A stretch of 64,000 bases of DNA from positions 1-64,000 of the forward strand of contig VYZB01000290.1 in assembly GCA_013397455.1 (NCBI GenBank), read 5' to 3'. The number at the start of each line of letters is the position of its first letter. Positions within the stretch are counted from its first letter, which is position 1. The translations under genes and the position numbers were made by a program. Below the pieces are notes generated by a model. The model saw only the letters and a program-made list of their open reading frames with translations, was not told where the DNA came from and ran no database searches. Below, piece by piece: positions 23,726-35,800 of the stretch. Origin of the DNA: Crotophaga sulcirostris (Eukaryota > Chordata > Aves > Cuculiformes > Crotophagidae).

Positions 23726-26339
23726 GTGGGTGAGTTACAGTGAGTCTTGCAGATGAAATCAGGCCTTTGCTGGGGTAGAAGCAGAATTACTGGTTGGAGG
23801 AGGCAAGGCAGCAGTCACCTGTGCATCCTGGCTGTAAGCAGGACACTATAATGAAGTCAAAGGGACACATATTGTCACCTGAAAAAAGCAGTGAAGGAAT
23901 GAGTGGTAGCTCTGGTTTGCCTTTGTCTTGTTAAATGAAAAGGAACTTGTTTCTCTTTTTGCTTTGATTATCGTTGCCAGTAAAGCAAAGAACTCTTTCA
24001 CCAAATTTAAATTCTAGGCTAATCTTTTCTTATTATCATCATTTTGACTTTGGCACATTGCTAAAATATACACTGTGCACACCACATAATGCAGAAGAGT
24101 AAATAATGCAACAATAAATCAAAATTTGTAGTAGTTGCCACCACAATGACCGTACCTGGAAGACTTCCCTAGTACTTGAACTCAACATCATTGTAATAAA
24201 TTCCATTTCTTTGGTGCCTATCTACTATATTATCGCTAGGCATCAAACTGATATATTATGTTAAGGCACATTGAACACGTTAAAGCAAAAGACAAAAATG
24301 AGATACAACCACTGAAAGAGGTCCACAAGAAGGGCCCTGCAAGAATGAAATTACTTTGAACATTCACCCTAAATTGGTGAAGCATGTGGCAGTTTTTGCA
24401 ACGTGTCACTGGGCACTGTTGAGATTTGGGGCTGCAGAAGCAAAGTCAGTTTTACTCTACAAGAAGCAGAAACTGAAGTCGAATTTGAATTATACAAAAG
24501 GTGCCAGTATATAAAAGTATATAAAGTATATAAAAGTAAATAAAGGTGATAATTTTTGCTTTGTCCTGAGAAATAGCAGTCCTGTAGCATTGTGCAGCAG
24601 TCACCGGATAACGCTTTTTCTACAGCAACAGGTTAGAGCATATTGAAGCAATCTAAGTCTAAAACTATGTAGAAGGAATCAGGTCTGGGGACAGCCAAGC
24701 TCAGGGAAAAGTCATGCTTATTTGTTATTACTCAAGTGGGACAAGGAAAAGAAATGGTAAGTTTCAGTTAATGTATGTGTATACAGTCTGCTTGCAACAT
24801 ACCATCTACATTTGCAAAAAAGAGCAATGAGAAACCCAATATCACTCATTAGTTATTTCTACCCCAACTCACAGTGCACTCTATATACAAGTAGGAATCA
24901 CATTTAAAAAAAAAGCCAAACACTTGTGCTTCTTCCAACAACATAGTGTTGCTACAGAACAGCTTTGTAATTCCAATGAAATATCTTCAACAGTCAACAG
25001 CGATGGCCCAAAGCAAATACAACTGCACCCTGATCCCATGCACGAATCAGGTCAAGTGTTTGGAGCACGCAATCAGCTTCATGAAACTGACCTAAAGGGG
25101 AATCAGCACAAGTAGTGCCTTTTAAGACAATGAAAACAATACAGAATAAGTCAGCAAAAGGGGTTTCCTGACTGCCATGAAGGATATTTGGGCATTAGAA
25201 GTGATGTGTGCAGGGATATGTTACCAGGAGAAGACCAGAGGGACTTCATTTTGAGTGTCTGGTCTCTCCCCTTTAGTCCCAGTCACGACTTCTGCCAATC
25301 TGTTATCCATAGCTGGGAAGACGGGGTGCCCAAGCACACAGTACATCCCAGCTTGGCTACACAGCCTTTACACCAGGCTTCTTCCCCTTGATGAAACACA
25401 AAGTAGAAAAATACACAAGAGACAAAAAAGCTCACTAAAAAGTCCTGCTGGTATGAGTAGTGCACACAGGCTTCAAGGAAATCTCCAGAACGAATGATCC
25501 ACTCCATCTTAATGTGGGAACTCCGACATTTTTCTATTTATTACCACAGATCCAAACGTCTGGGAGGTTAGGGGGCTTTTTATGAATCTCTTTAATCACT
25601 GAGAAAAATCCTTTCCTTTTGCATTACATTAGAGCTGGTAATTTACCTTTTAAGAAAAACTCGTAACAGATCTGAAAAAAAGTAATTAAGGAGATAATAC
25701 TCAAAGACTTTCTCCTCCTTTCCTCACTGCAGCTTCCACTTCCTCCTCCACTTAAAGCACAGTGTTCACTTGGCATCCAGCACAGCTGAGAGGGTGGAAA
25801 TCTTTGGCAGGATGAGTAGGAATGACTAACCAAGAGTGGAGAGGATGGACAAACTTTTTCAAATGGTAATAAAAAAAATAAACTTTGTTCTAGGTGCCAC
25901 ACAAACACAGATAAAAATAAATCAGTAAATAGTAGTAGTAAACAGTAAAATAAGTAGGGCAGTAAATAGTATCAATACTAGAAATATCTACAAGCCACCT
26001 GTTTGCCTTTTCTCATTTGGCCAATGCTGACTGTTACGGGGGAACTATGAGGACTCTCCGATGTTACAAGATTCAAGAATATAAAAACTGAAGCATTCTG
26101 AGGGGAATGAGTTGACAGGCAGAGCATAAACATGGTTTATGTGTGACAGCCATAGATGAATGTCTAAAAATCAGGCCACTTTCAAACTCACATTTAGGCA
26201 TCCAAAGCATCCATTACATAATTCTTAAAACCCTTTGCCAAGTACATTTATAAAGTACTTTCTTACCTGGAGCTGCATATATAGAAATGCATTAAAAAAC
26301 ATTTTATGTATTTCCTATCAACCAACATCCTGGATATAA
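23726..26339. other. SUGCT intron, no gene recognised
   Basis: Contains a short TATAAA-like slippage patch at 24,508-24,545 and ORFs without family motifs at 25,188-25,507. Splice-donor-like words at 24,157 and 25,220 were checked as SUGCT exon ends and do not fit. Confidence 0.45.
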
Positions 26340-26430
26340 TCAGTGTAAATAGCACTCAACATTTATATAATGCTTTACATTTCCAAAGTGTCACCATACT
26401 AACTATACCTAATTAATCTTGCGTAACTGC
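26340..26430 (-). repeat. Possible MIR1-like amniote SINE scrap
   Basis: The text 'ataatgctttacatttccaa' followed by 'aactatacctaattaatctt' resembles the AAAGTGCTTTACA and TAATTAATCCTCACA part of amniote MIR-type elements. It is short and diverged, and could be chance. Confidence 0.3.
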
Positions 26431-27519
26431 TGGAGTAAAGGAAATGATTTATCAGTCATTCTGGTTGCATATTTGAGAGTAATCCCCCATAATTGCTCTA
26501 TTTGAATAACACAATTTTGCAAGAGGACTCTTGGCATCAAAATGCTTTAAGAAAGTTGTAGTAAGGTGATGTCTACTGCTTCCCACATGTATCACCTCAC
26601 AACACTGAAAATTTGGCCTAACTTTTTGCACAGACTCATATGGTCCTGCTCCTTCCCAAAACCCCCACAGACTTTAAGAGAAGATTCAAAGAAAGACAGG
26701 AAGGAAGATGACTAGTAAGAATACCCAGAGGTAGCAATTTTAAAGAACCGTAAATTCTCTAGGTAATAATCTGTAGCTCCATTTCCTAAGGAAACAAGTT
26801 TACATGTCTGTGCTGTCTTTCTAATCATCTGTTTGTCTGCCTTGTCCCCGCCACACACAGTAACTTCTGAAACTGTCTTCACAAAAGTGTACAAATTCCA
26901 AGGAAAATTAAGTTCTTATCAGTGTTGTGAAAATCAGCAACTGCTGAATGACAGATACCCAAATTACTGCCCTGGTGACACTAAAAAAAAAGAAAGAACT
27001 CAGTTGTTACATATACTGTTTGGCTGCAAATGGCTTACCAGTAAGTACTGGCAAAGCTCTCTAAGAACCACCTAGTACATACTGTCCTTCACTGGGGAGA
27101 CAAGACCTGAAGGACATGAGGAAAGTTCAGGTTATCATAAGGATTACATATAGGGTTTATAAAGGATCTAAGTCTGAAGTAAAACAATATTTAGTTCCAG
27201 TGTTCACAGAACAACTTCTTCTAGGCATCTTTTCTATGGTACTGTGGAAGTCGTATTCAGGCTGTGCAAACTCAAGGCAAGGACTTCTAGTTTAACATTA
27301 ATTGCTCTTGCAACTATATGGCAAAGAAGGGTAACTGGGAAAAGCCCTGCAAAACTCTAAAAGAAAAAACCTACAGGGGAAAGACTAAATTACTGAAAAG
27401 ACAAGCTAAAACCATAATTTGTTTCAAGTCATAATCTAATCAATACAAAACTTGATACAGAATCCCACCATAGGATGTGAGTTAACCACAGGATGTGTAC
27501 CTAACACAGAAATTATGGG
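26431..27519. other. SUGCT intron, no feature recognised
   Basis: No exon, repeat or RNA gene is recognised. Confidence 0.45.
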
Positions 27520-27605
27520 GTGATGCTGAAAGTTTTGTGCTATGCAGGAGGTCAGACTATATGATCATAATGGTTGTTTCTGGGCATAAAACATATGAAA
27601 TGCCC
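27520..27605 (+). mobile_element. Old CR1/L3-like 3' end
   Basis: The words 'gctatgcaggaggtcagact' and 'atgatcataatggttgtttc' match the 3' UTR end of old amniote CR1-type LINEs (GCAGGAGGTCAGACTAGATGATCATAATGGTCCCTTCTGG, given only as a family pattern). The rest of the element is not recognised upstream. Confidence 0.7.
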
Positions 27606-30600
27606 ATAAGTAAAACTGTTTCCACACAACAGGGCTGGGGTTAAGAAGGCCTAGCTGAACCTCCTCTGATACTTTGGAGATCGAGCCACATATTATTTCA
27701 CATAGGCATCTTTACTGTAAACCCAAAGTCCATAATTACTGTATATTAAGGACAGCAATTACTGAGAAGTGTGCTCCTAGTATGATACAAGAAAAATCAA
27801 AATGCTACCTGAAATGAGCCCCTTGTAAGGACAGAGAATTGCTGAGTTGCAACATGCTCACATGTTCCTGGAAGCTGAATCATGCCCTCAGCTGTGCAGG
27901 AAGGCAAGAAGCTCATTGGGGCCCTCCTACTGAGCCTGGTGAAAACTATTTCCAAGTCCCATACCTTGTGGTTAGTGTGACCTTGCATGTTGGAATAAGA
28001 CACGCCAGGCAACACAGAAAGTGTCTGTATCTCCTCAGTACACCAATTTGTCCTTTCCTGTGTCCTGTCTCCAGCTATAAGTAAGATTCTTTGGCTCTTC
28101 AGAGACCCCAAAAGTAATGCTCTTGGCCAGCTGTGCATCATCAGAGCGGGAGCAGATGAGCTCTTTCTTGCAGATGAGATCTTCCTTACTCTTAGGTAAC
28201 AAGCTGAAGCCTAGATACCTAAAGCTGATTCTAGTCACTTAAATCAGGGAAGCAAGACAATGCACACCAAAGAGCATACACAGCCTGATCCTAAGGAGCT
28301 TTAAGTTCCCCCAGAAATAGTAAAAATAACTAAAAATTTAAAACAGTTTAACACAAATCTGAAAGAATATTCAAAACATCCACCTAAGCAACTTTTGAAA
28401 ATGTGTTTATCACTGACAAGGTTCACAAGTCTCATCTTCCAGCTCCTAGGGAACATTTTTCTGTGATGTGTCCTTGAAGTCTTTGTCTAGTTATTTCTGT
28501 ATCCTCCTATAAGGGTGGACATCAGAACAGGGCACAGATTATTGCACAGAAGAAAAAGCATTTTTCTATGTTCCCTTTTTATACCTCTAAAGAGTGGACC
28601 AGCTCTTTTCAGTACACTTTGTAATAAGAATTTATGTTAAGATGATTTTTTGTGATGGCTCTAACCATGCTTCTCTCTTTTCAAAACCTGAGGTAGACCA
28701 GAGGTCTACCTGGCATTCCTGCCTGACGGTAGCTAGAATATAAAGTGAGCTGGGTGGCAAAGGGTTCATGACAGAAATAGCCTCATATTCCTTTGTTTTA
28801 GTTCCCTAACCTCACCACAACCCATCTGTGTATTAGTACAGATGATTTATTCTTTTATAGAGGATGATTAATGTCTTACGACATCCACCTTAGCCTGTTA
28901 AGAAAATCAGAAATGAAAGCCTTCTCCAGTCCACCTGTTGCAAACTATTTTCAACCACTTCTTAAGACTTTTACATTGATTAATTTTGCTGCAACAATGC
29001 CTTGTTTTGCGCAAAGGAGTCTCAGAAGGGGTGTATCACTATAAAAAGGAAAAGATCAGACATTTAGTTAGATATCAAGTCACGTGTCTGTCATGCTGTA
29101 TGCATATTGCCACGCACATTTATTCCTCACATCTCTAGACTGTTCTTATGTGGCCACAATACACAAGCACATAAACCTTCACATTTGGAAAATTCAACAG
29201 TCGGTCGATAGTTTCTTGCCTGGTTAGTGACCCACACCAAGTAAGTATCTGCTGAGTGAATATTACAATGGAAAAAGCCATCATCTGCAGCACAGCCAAG
29301 GAAATTCTGGTGACTGAAATTCTTCAGCACAGACAACAGCCAGGTAACTCTGCATTTGAGCACCATGGAAATATTTGGAACTCAATTCTCAAGTAAGGCA
29401 TCTGTGATTAAGTAGGGCTGAGCACTATGCACAGCCTGACCATTCTTCCAAAAGCTCTCCCACTCCACCCTCCATTTACTTCTGTTGTCCCTTGTGCAGC
29501 AGAATGAGGCCAGTTCCAGTGCACAGGGACTTTCCCTGGCAAAGGAAGATGGGAAGGGATTTGATACTTTGTTTTGGATTACTTGAAGAACTGCAAATTA
29601 CATTTTTAGCTCTTTTTGGGTAAGGTGCCCAGACTCCTTGAGGCATAGGATACTAAAAATGCTGGCTGAGTTTTGAAAAGCACTGTGCAATCTGGGACAA
29701 CTGTTTTTGAGTGTCATACTTGAGACAACTTTAAAGGGGCCCAGTTTCCAGAAAAAGCTGAAGACATCCGAAAATTTTTCTTTCAGGATGTCTCAATTTG
29801 ACTGTGCAGAGACATCTGGTATTCAAAGCAGACAAGAAGAGCAAATATCCCCTCACTGAGCAGGGGAAAGTAAAACTCTAGACATATAACTCCTTTCAGC
29901 CACTTCTTTCTTTCCCATTTCCTATTTAAAAGCAATCATTAGGTTAATCTGAAATTCTTTAAAGGGAAAGAGAATGCTTAAACTGGAGTCTGGGAGTGGG
30001 ACTAGAGAGAGGGCACATTGTAGATTAGGCTGTTTTTTCCACTAAGTTATAAGTGACAATTTGATCAATTCTGCCTCACTCTGAAGGACTGGGAACAGCT
30101 TTTTGGCTTTCCATTGTCTGTTGCCAACCCCTGACATGTGATATTCAGCTCATCGACTCACAAATATCAAAGCAGCATGGGGCAGGAGAAACAGCCGTTT
30201 CAAACCAAGCAGCCTTCAGTTTGGTTTTGGTTGTGTGGGCATGCCTATGTGAGTGTGTGTATGTCAGTTAAGTATAGGCTGGTTCTGTATTTAAGATCTT
30301 GTGGTTTCTAATGTTTGCCAGCCTTTACTCCATCAGCAGGAGTTGTATTCTACCCTACAATGGGCAAAAGAGTCAGAAATCATCTCTCCTCGCCCACAAA
30401 GACTAGAGTAGGATTAAGAAACAGAAATTTAAGAGTCAGACACACCCATGAAGAGGAATGAGGCACAAGGTTAGGAAACCATCCAAAGCTCAGTTGCCTA
30501 TCCCCTTACTAAACTAAACTAAAAACTCTCTTTTTGCTCAAGAAGACAGCTGGCAAGCTGGGGAACAAAAATTAAAATCGGATTGAAACCAGCCATGCCT

Positions 30601-32654
30601 AAGCAATATCCCATTTTAAATGCGCACAGATCAGTTTCATTAAAATATTTCCCCATTCTCTCTTTTTCCACCTCCTAATTCTTTGGGCTGTTTCCTTTAG
30701 CTGCCTTTTAAACTGCACAGCAAAATGCTTTTGCTGACATCGTTCGTAATTTTGAAGTCCTAATCTTAAGCAGCAGGTGCTTAGTTTTAATGGAATTTTT
30801 CCATCCCTGAATGTCTGGGAGCATCAGTAGCACCTCCCTCCTACACAGTACCTCACCTTTGATCCTTTGCCATTTGTACTTGTGGGTTTTCATTTACTGT
30901 ATTTCTTCTGCTTTCCACAATCTGCTTTTTCACTGCAAACTCATCGACCTCTCCTCTCCTTTCTTTTAGCTCATATGATTGGCAAGCACTGTCTCCTAAA
31001 AATCCTTATAAAATATGAAGAGTCTTGCTTCCTCCAACCTTGCTATCTCTGGCCTCATTTTCAGCAGCACTGTGTCTACTTTACAATGCAGTAGTAATTT
31101 AAAAGGGCCTTAGAGTGGTTGTAAATATTTGCAACACAGGAACAATTACATTTTAATTGTAGAGGTCCTAGGGCTCCTCTGCACAAAAAACTGGAACCAA
31201 AATTACAATTGGTTTTACTTCAATCAATTAATTATTTTTGAGCAAGTCTGCATGTGGGCACTTTTGTTTCACACTACGAGTTTTTGTTTCCACTTAATTT
31301 TAGCTTTTTGGTTAATCTGATATTTTGTACAGGCATAATCTCAAGCAGAATCCAAGGGAAAAGCATTCATACTCAGTTTGCAATGGCATATCTAAAAGTA
31401 TGGATTGAAAGTATCTGTGCAAACTCCAGTTTATGGAAAAATGGGATTCACATCCTAACATTAGGACTAGAGAGAGATGCTGTACTAAGTGAATGCCTGC
31501 TCTGCCTTGGTGCTGATAGATTGCTCCCAAACACAGTACAATTTAACGAAGCCTAACTATCAGTTGTTTCTTACATCCAGGAATGCATCTCCTTAGCTGG
31601 TGCTTTAGTTAGTCTTCCAAGTGTATTTGTACTAGCTATTAAAGAATAGTTTATTTTTATCTTCACATGCCCTTTTATTGCTTATCAAATAAAAAAGCAT
31701 CTTGGTACATAGTTCTTGCTCAAAAAACAATGACAGGCCACAGAAATGACCAGGTCCTTATTCCCTAATAACTTGACACGAATTTGACTGAAAACTCTGT
31801 CTTTTAATATATGAATCTGCATTGTGCAGCAGTAAATCACAAGGGCTCACATAGCCTTCTCATAACTAAATTTTAATTGAGTTTTCCATTCTTAACAAGG
31901 CAACCCAGTCCGAGAAAGTCATACCAGCCAATTCCTTAATCCACAAAGCTCAGAGGCTATCTTCTGCACTGACAGCATGTAAAAATGTTTAATGCTAACA
32001 CAAATACCTTTCATAGATTATTCTGATTCTCAGGCTGATTTCTAAGCCAGCTGTTCTCTGCCTGATTCAATGTGCAGATTTCATTTTAAAACACAGAATA
32101 TTCCCTGGTTACCTGCCATACAACTAGATCTTACAGGTGTAGGCCATGTTTGTAATGCTTGTTCATCCACTTGCAGGAAAAAAAACATAAAATACTTTGT
32201 GTAGCTTTCCTGGATTCTAATGTTTTCTCCCCAACTTTCAGATACTGTATCAACTGAAGAATGCCAGGAATTACTTCATGGTTTATATATGTATGTGTTA
32301 CAGTTTATATTCATTAATTTCAAAGCCAGATGCTATTTTTGCTTAAAGTAGTCCTTGATGTTACACTCTTAAATAGATAGATGGATGGATAGACAGACAC
32401 ACAGATAAAAGAAGAACTTGCTATGACATACAAACATTTAAATCTACCTAGATTATAGATCTGTTACTGTTTTGTCCTTTTTCACAGAAGTAGGGCAACT
32501 AGCTTCCTGCTCCTCCTAGGGCTTATTCTCTGTATAGCAATTTTGACAAACAAATAATATCAAATACAAAAGAAAATGATGAAAATACAAGAAACTAATC
32601 AGAAGAAACTAATAATCATTTAATATCAAGGTCAACCATAGTGCAGACTGCAGA
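27606..32654. other. SUGCT intron, no gene recognised
   Basis: ORFs on the minus strand at 27,797-28,141 (114 codons) and 29,127-29,366 (79 codons) lack any recognised motif or splice context. A GATA/GACA microsatellite lies at 32,372-32,406. Nothing else stands out. Confidence 0.45.
32372..32406. repeat. GATA/GATG/GACA microsatellite
   Basis: A short, mixed tetranucleotide array (ATAG, ATGG, ACAG units) runs for about 35 bases and grades into CA repeats. Confidence 0.8.
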
Positions 32655-32870
32655 GATGGGAATCCAAACTGTTGGAATTGGTTCCTTGCTCTATCACCAG
32701 TCAACTCTCTGATCACAGGCAAATCACATTCCCTTGCCGTAGCCTTATATTTCCACTACAGTTGTGTTAGCCTTGCCTGTTTAGGTTATAAAATATTAGG
32801 GACTGGAGTATTGTCTTACTATTTGTTTATACAGTGTCTGACACAATGGGCCCCACTTTGTATTGGAATG
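32655..32870 (+). repeat. MIR-like amniote SINE remnant
   Basis: In order, the plus strand shows a 'gggaatccaaactgttggaa' segment, 'ttgctctatcaccag', then 'gatcacaggcaaatcacatt', and ends in 'tacagtgtctgacacaatgg'. These correspond to the MIR pattern: a CTGCCACTGACT part, a TGGGCAAGTCACTT core and a CAGTGCCTGGCACA tail. The element is strongly diverged. It covers most of a SINE length and is the clearest SINE in the window. Confidence 0.65.
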
Positions 32871-35800
32871 AAACACAAACAATAATTTTCTGATATCCTG
32901 TCTCCCAGAGCTGCTTCAGAGGAGTATGAACCACTGTCCCAAGTTATATCTGATAAATTGCACATTACTCTGTTGTGGGAGAGATTTCTTTCTAATCCGA
33001 AATCCATCTGTCTTGCTGTGCTGCAAATGATAGTTTCTGGGCAGAGAGCATACTAATTGCAGGATTAAACTCTTAGCTAACTCTTGGGTGGAAACTGTTT
33101 CCCATAATGTGGTAGAAAACACATGTTGGTTTCTGTCTGCAGATCCTTGAACATCACAGCCCTGATCTTTACTGGGATATTTAGGTTCTCTGTGGAACTA
33201 TGTCTGTGCAATATAATTCAATTAAAATTAAATAACAACTAGCTCTCAAAAAGTATTATTGAGATTTTAGTGGCTCCAGTACTGCTTAGCCTGGTTTAGT
33301 TCCCACTTGAAGGCAGAGACAATTGTGCTGAATGCAATGAATTCTGTACCTTCTCCAAATAAGCAGGATACAAACTCAGAGATGAAAAATGAACTGTCAT
33401 TTTTGTTAAGTGTCTTAGAATTGTCTAATTTTACAAACATTAAGAGATTTGAAAATTTTAAAATCTAAAGTACATCTTTGTATATAACATTTCACTACAA
33501 TATCTCTCATTTCTTTGGATGTGCACATTATTTATTATTTACTGAGGTGAATGACTGGCATTATTGATGTGACACAGACCCCATTCGCAAGCTGCAAGAA
33601 ACAGCTGGCCCAGAATGAAGAAACATTTTTTCTTCCCATGGCTACGTAACTGCCAGACACAAACGTGGAGTAAATTTTTCAGAAATTATTCTGCTTATGT
33701 CTCATCTTCTTAGGACACTCCAGTCAAAAGCCATCTTGCTAACAAAATACTAAACTTCCCACATTGTTAAAATGCACTAAAAATGCTGGAGACAGCCATA
33801 CTTTTCAGGAAAGCTAGATTTTCAAGACAAAGTTACTTGTTTTAACCTAACTTTTACGCTTGTGGTTGCAGTGCAACCTTGAGACATCACAGGCAGTACC
33901 ACCCAATCAAGCGCTGTCCACTGCATTTGCATTAGTAAACCTAAAAGCAAAGTTAGCTGGGCAAAGAGGGGGAATGGAGCACGGTGAGATATGCTGAGAC
34001 AATAGATGCTTTTTATGCTCAGTTCAGAAAATAAATTTGTGTTTGGGAAAGCACAATTCTTCTAGAGTATGAGATTAAGGATTCTGGAGCAGAAGGTAAG
34101 GATTACTAACCTTAGTTTCTGCTTCAACCACCTTCTAACTCCTCTCTGTCCTTATCCTAAGGTGGCCTAACTAATCCCCTATTACCACCACAAGGGCTGC
34201 CTTTCCAACAAAGCTATTTCCATATTTCTCTGCTTGGCACTACCCTTTGTTCTCCTTTGCCAACTTACTACATGTGGGCAAACCTTCACCCTCTTACAGA
34301 AACTATACAAGCTAACAAAAAAGCAGAAAAACATCCATAGTGGCTCTCTGAAAATGGTCATAAGTAGATGCTCTTCAAGGAGTATGAGAGTATGGCAGGA
34401 ACATCCAATATTTCCCCATGATACTTCCTCATCTTCTAACAATCCACCATCTAGCTCTGGTCTCTCACCCACCTCTTTGCATACTCCCCTGTTCTTCCCA
34501 AACCTCTATCCCTTGTCTCACATTAACCAACACCTACTCTAACATCTTGAGGATAATCACCACACGGAAGATATACCGTGAGATAATATAACCCACAAAG
34601 ATAAATTACTCATCAACCTTCAATGTTTCCATAAAGGTTTCCATTAAACCTTAAATCCTATTCTCCTTCTCTCCTTCTCCCACTCCTTCTCCAAAACCTT
34701 CTCATGACCTTAAATATTGAATGCTTGATATTCTTCACTATTCACATTTTTCCAGTTCCTTCATTAATCAGTGTACTCCATCATCTTTTTTTTTCCATAA
34801 GCTGACCAGTTGCACATTGAGACAGAGAGAGAGATTAGCAAGCGCTTCTGACTAAATAGAACACATTTGCTGAATTCTTTCTCTGGATTTGTTAGATCTC
34901 TGCAGCTGGGATTTATCCTTAATGATAAGCCAAGTAACCTCACTTCGCAGCATGCACTGCGACCAACATATTTTAAGCAGGTGTGGGAAAATTCAGCAAG
35001 GCACTAATGACTCCTAAAAGTGCTAGCAGAACCCAAATTCATGCTGAAAGATGTAATGCCAATTTAATACATAGAGCGAATTTTTGTAATTTCTGTGTCT
35101 GGGTTATCCAGTTTTCTTAGAAGTCGACCACAAACAAAACTAAAACCAGATTCAGATGAAGAAATCAAATAGGGTGGACTTATTTAATTTTATATTATTT
35201 AGAACTTTCAGCGGAACTATGTCATTTACACACATGCAACAGCAATCTTAGGGTACCACAGACTTCCGTACTCGGTATGAGAAACAGCCTTTCTTATCAG
35301 AGAAATACAAATGTTGCAGTTTTTTGGGTGACTGGGATGAAAGATATGACCACAGCATCTCTACTCATTCTCCTAGGTCAACCAAGAAGAGTGGACTCTT
35401 TTTAAGTAAAAAGTCCAGATACTCAGCTTCTTAAGTATGGCACTCTGACAAGCTAATAAAGATGAACATATGCTTCCCCTTCACCTCTGTTCCCAACCAG
35501 CTTTGACTCATAATGGGACCAGAGAGAAATAATCCACAGTTTTCACAAATGAGTAGAAACTCAGGATGCTTTTACTTTTGGATCTGAGCTGCTTATGGTA
35601 GTCCTAATTTAAAGAAGGTGCACTCTGAAGTTTAGTCTTTAATGCATCTTCAGCTGGGTAACCAAAATCAAAAACCAAATCACTTACCAACTCTGAAAAG
35701 TTCATCTTAATTAGTATTTTTGTGCTATAGCTGTATTCTTTTGTAAAGCCTTCTGAAAAATTTTGAAAACGTTATACAATGTCAGTCCAAATTCTACTAA

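Noticed and set aside
24150..28760. Donor-like words near 24,157, 25,220, 26,267 and 28,705 tested as the end of the SUGCT penultimate exon
   Set aside because: In the required phase the sequences either hit a stop within a few codons or encode peptides unlike the SUGCT segment before its final exon.
29127..29366. 79-codon minus-strand ORF that reads somewhat protein-like
   Set aside because: I could not tie it to any family, and no flanking splice sites or partner exons were found.
34182..34542. Overlapping ORFs of about 100 codons on both strands
   Set aside because: They arise from a C/T-rich stretch with few stops and have no motifs.
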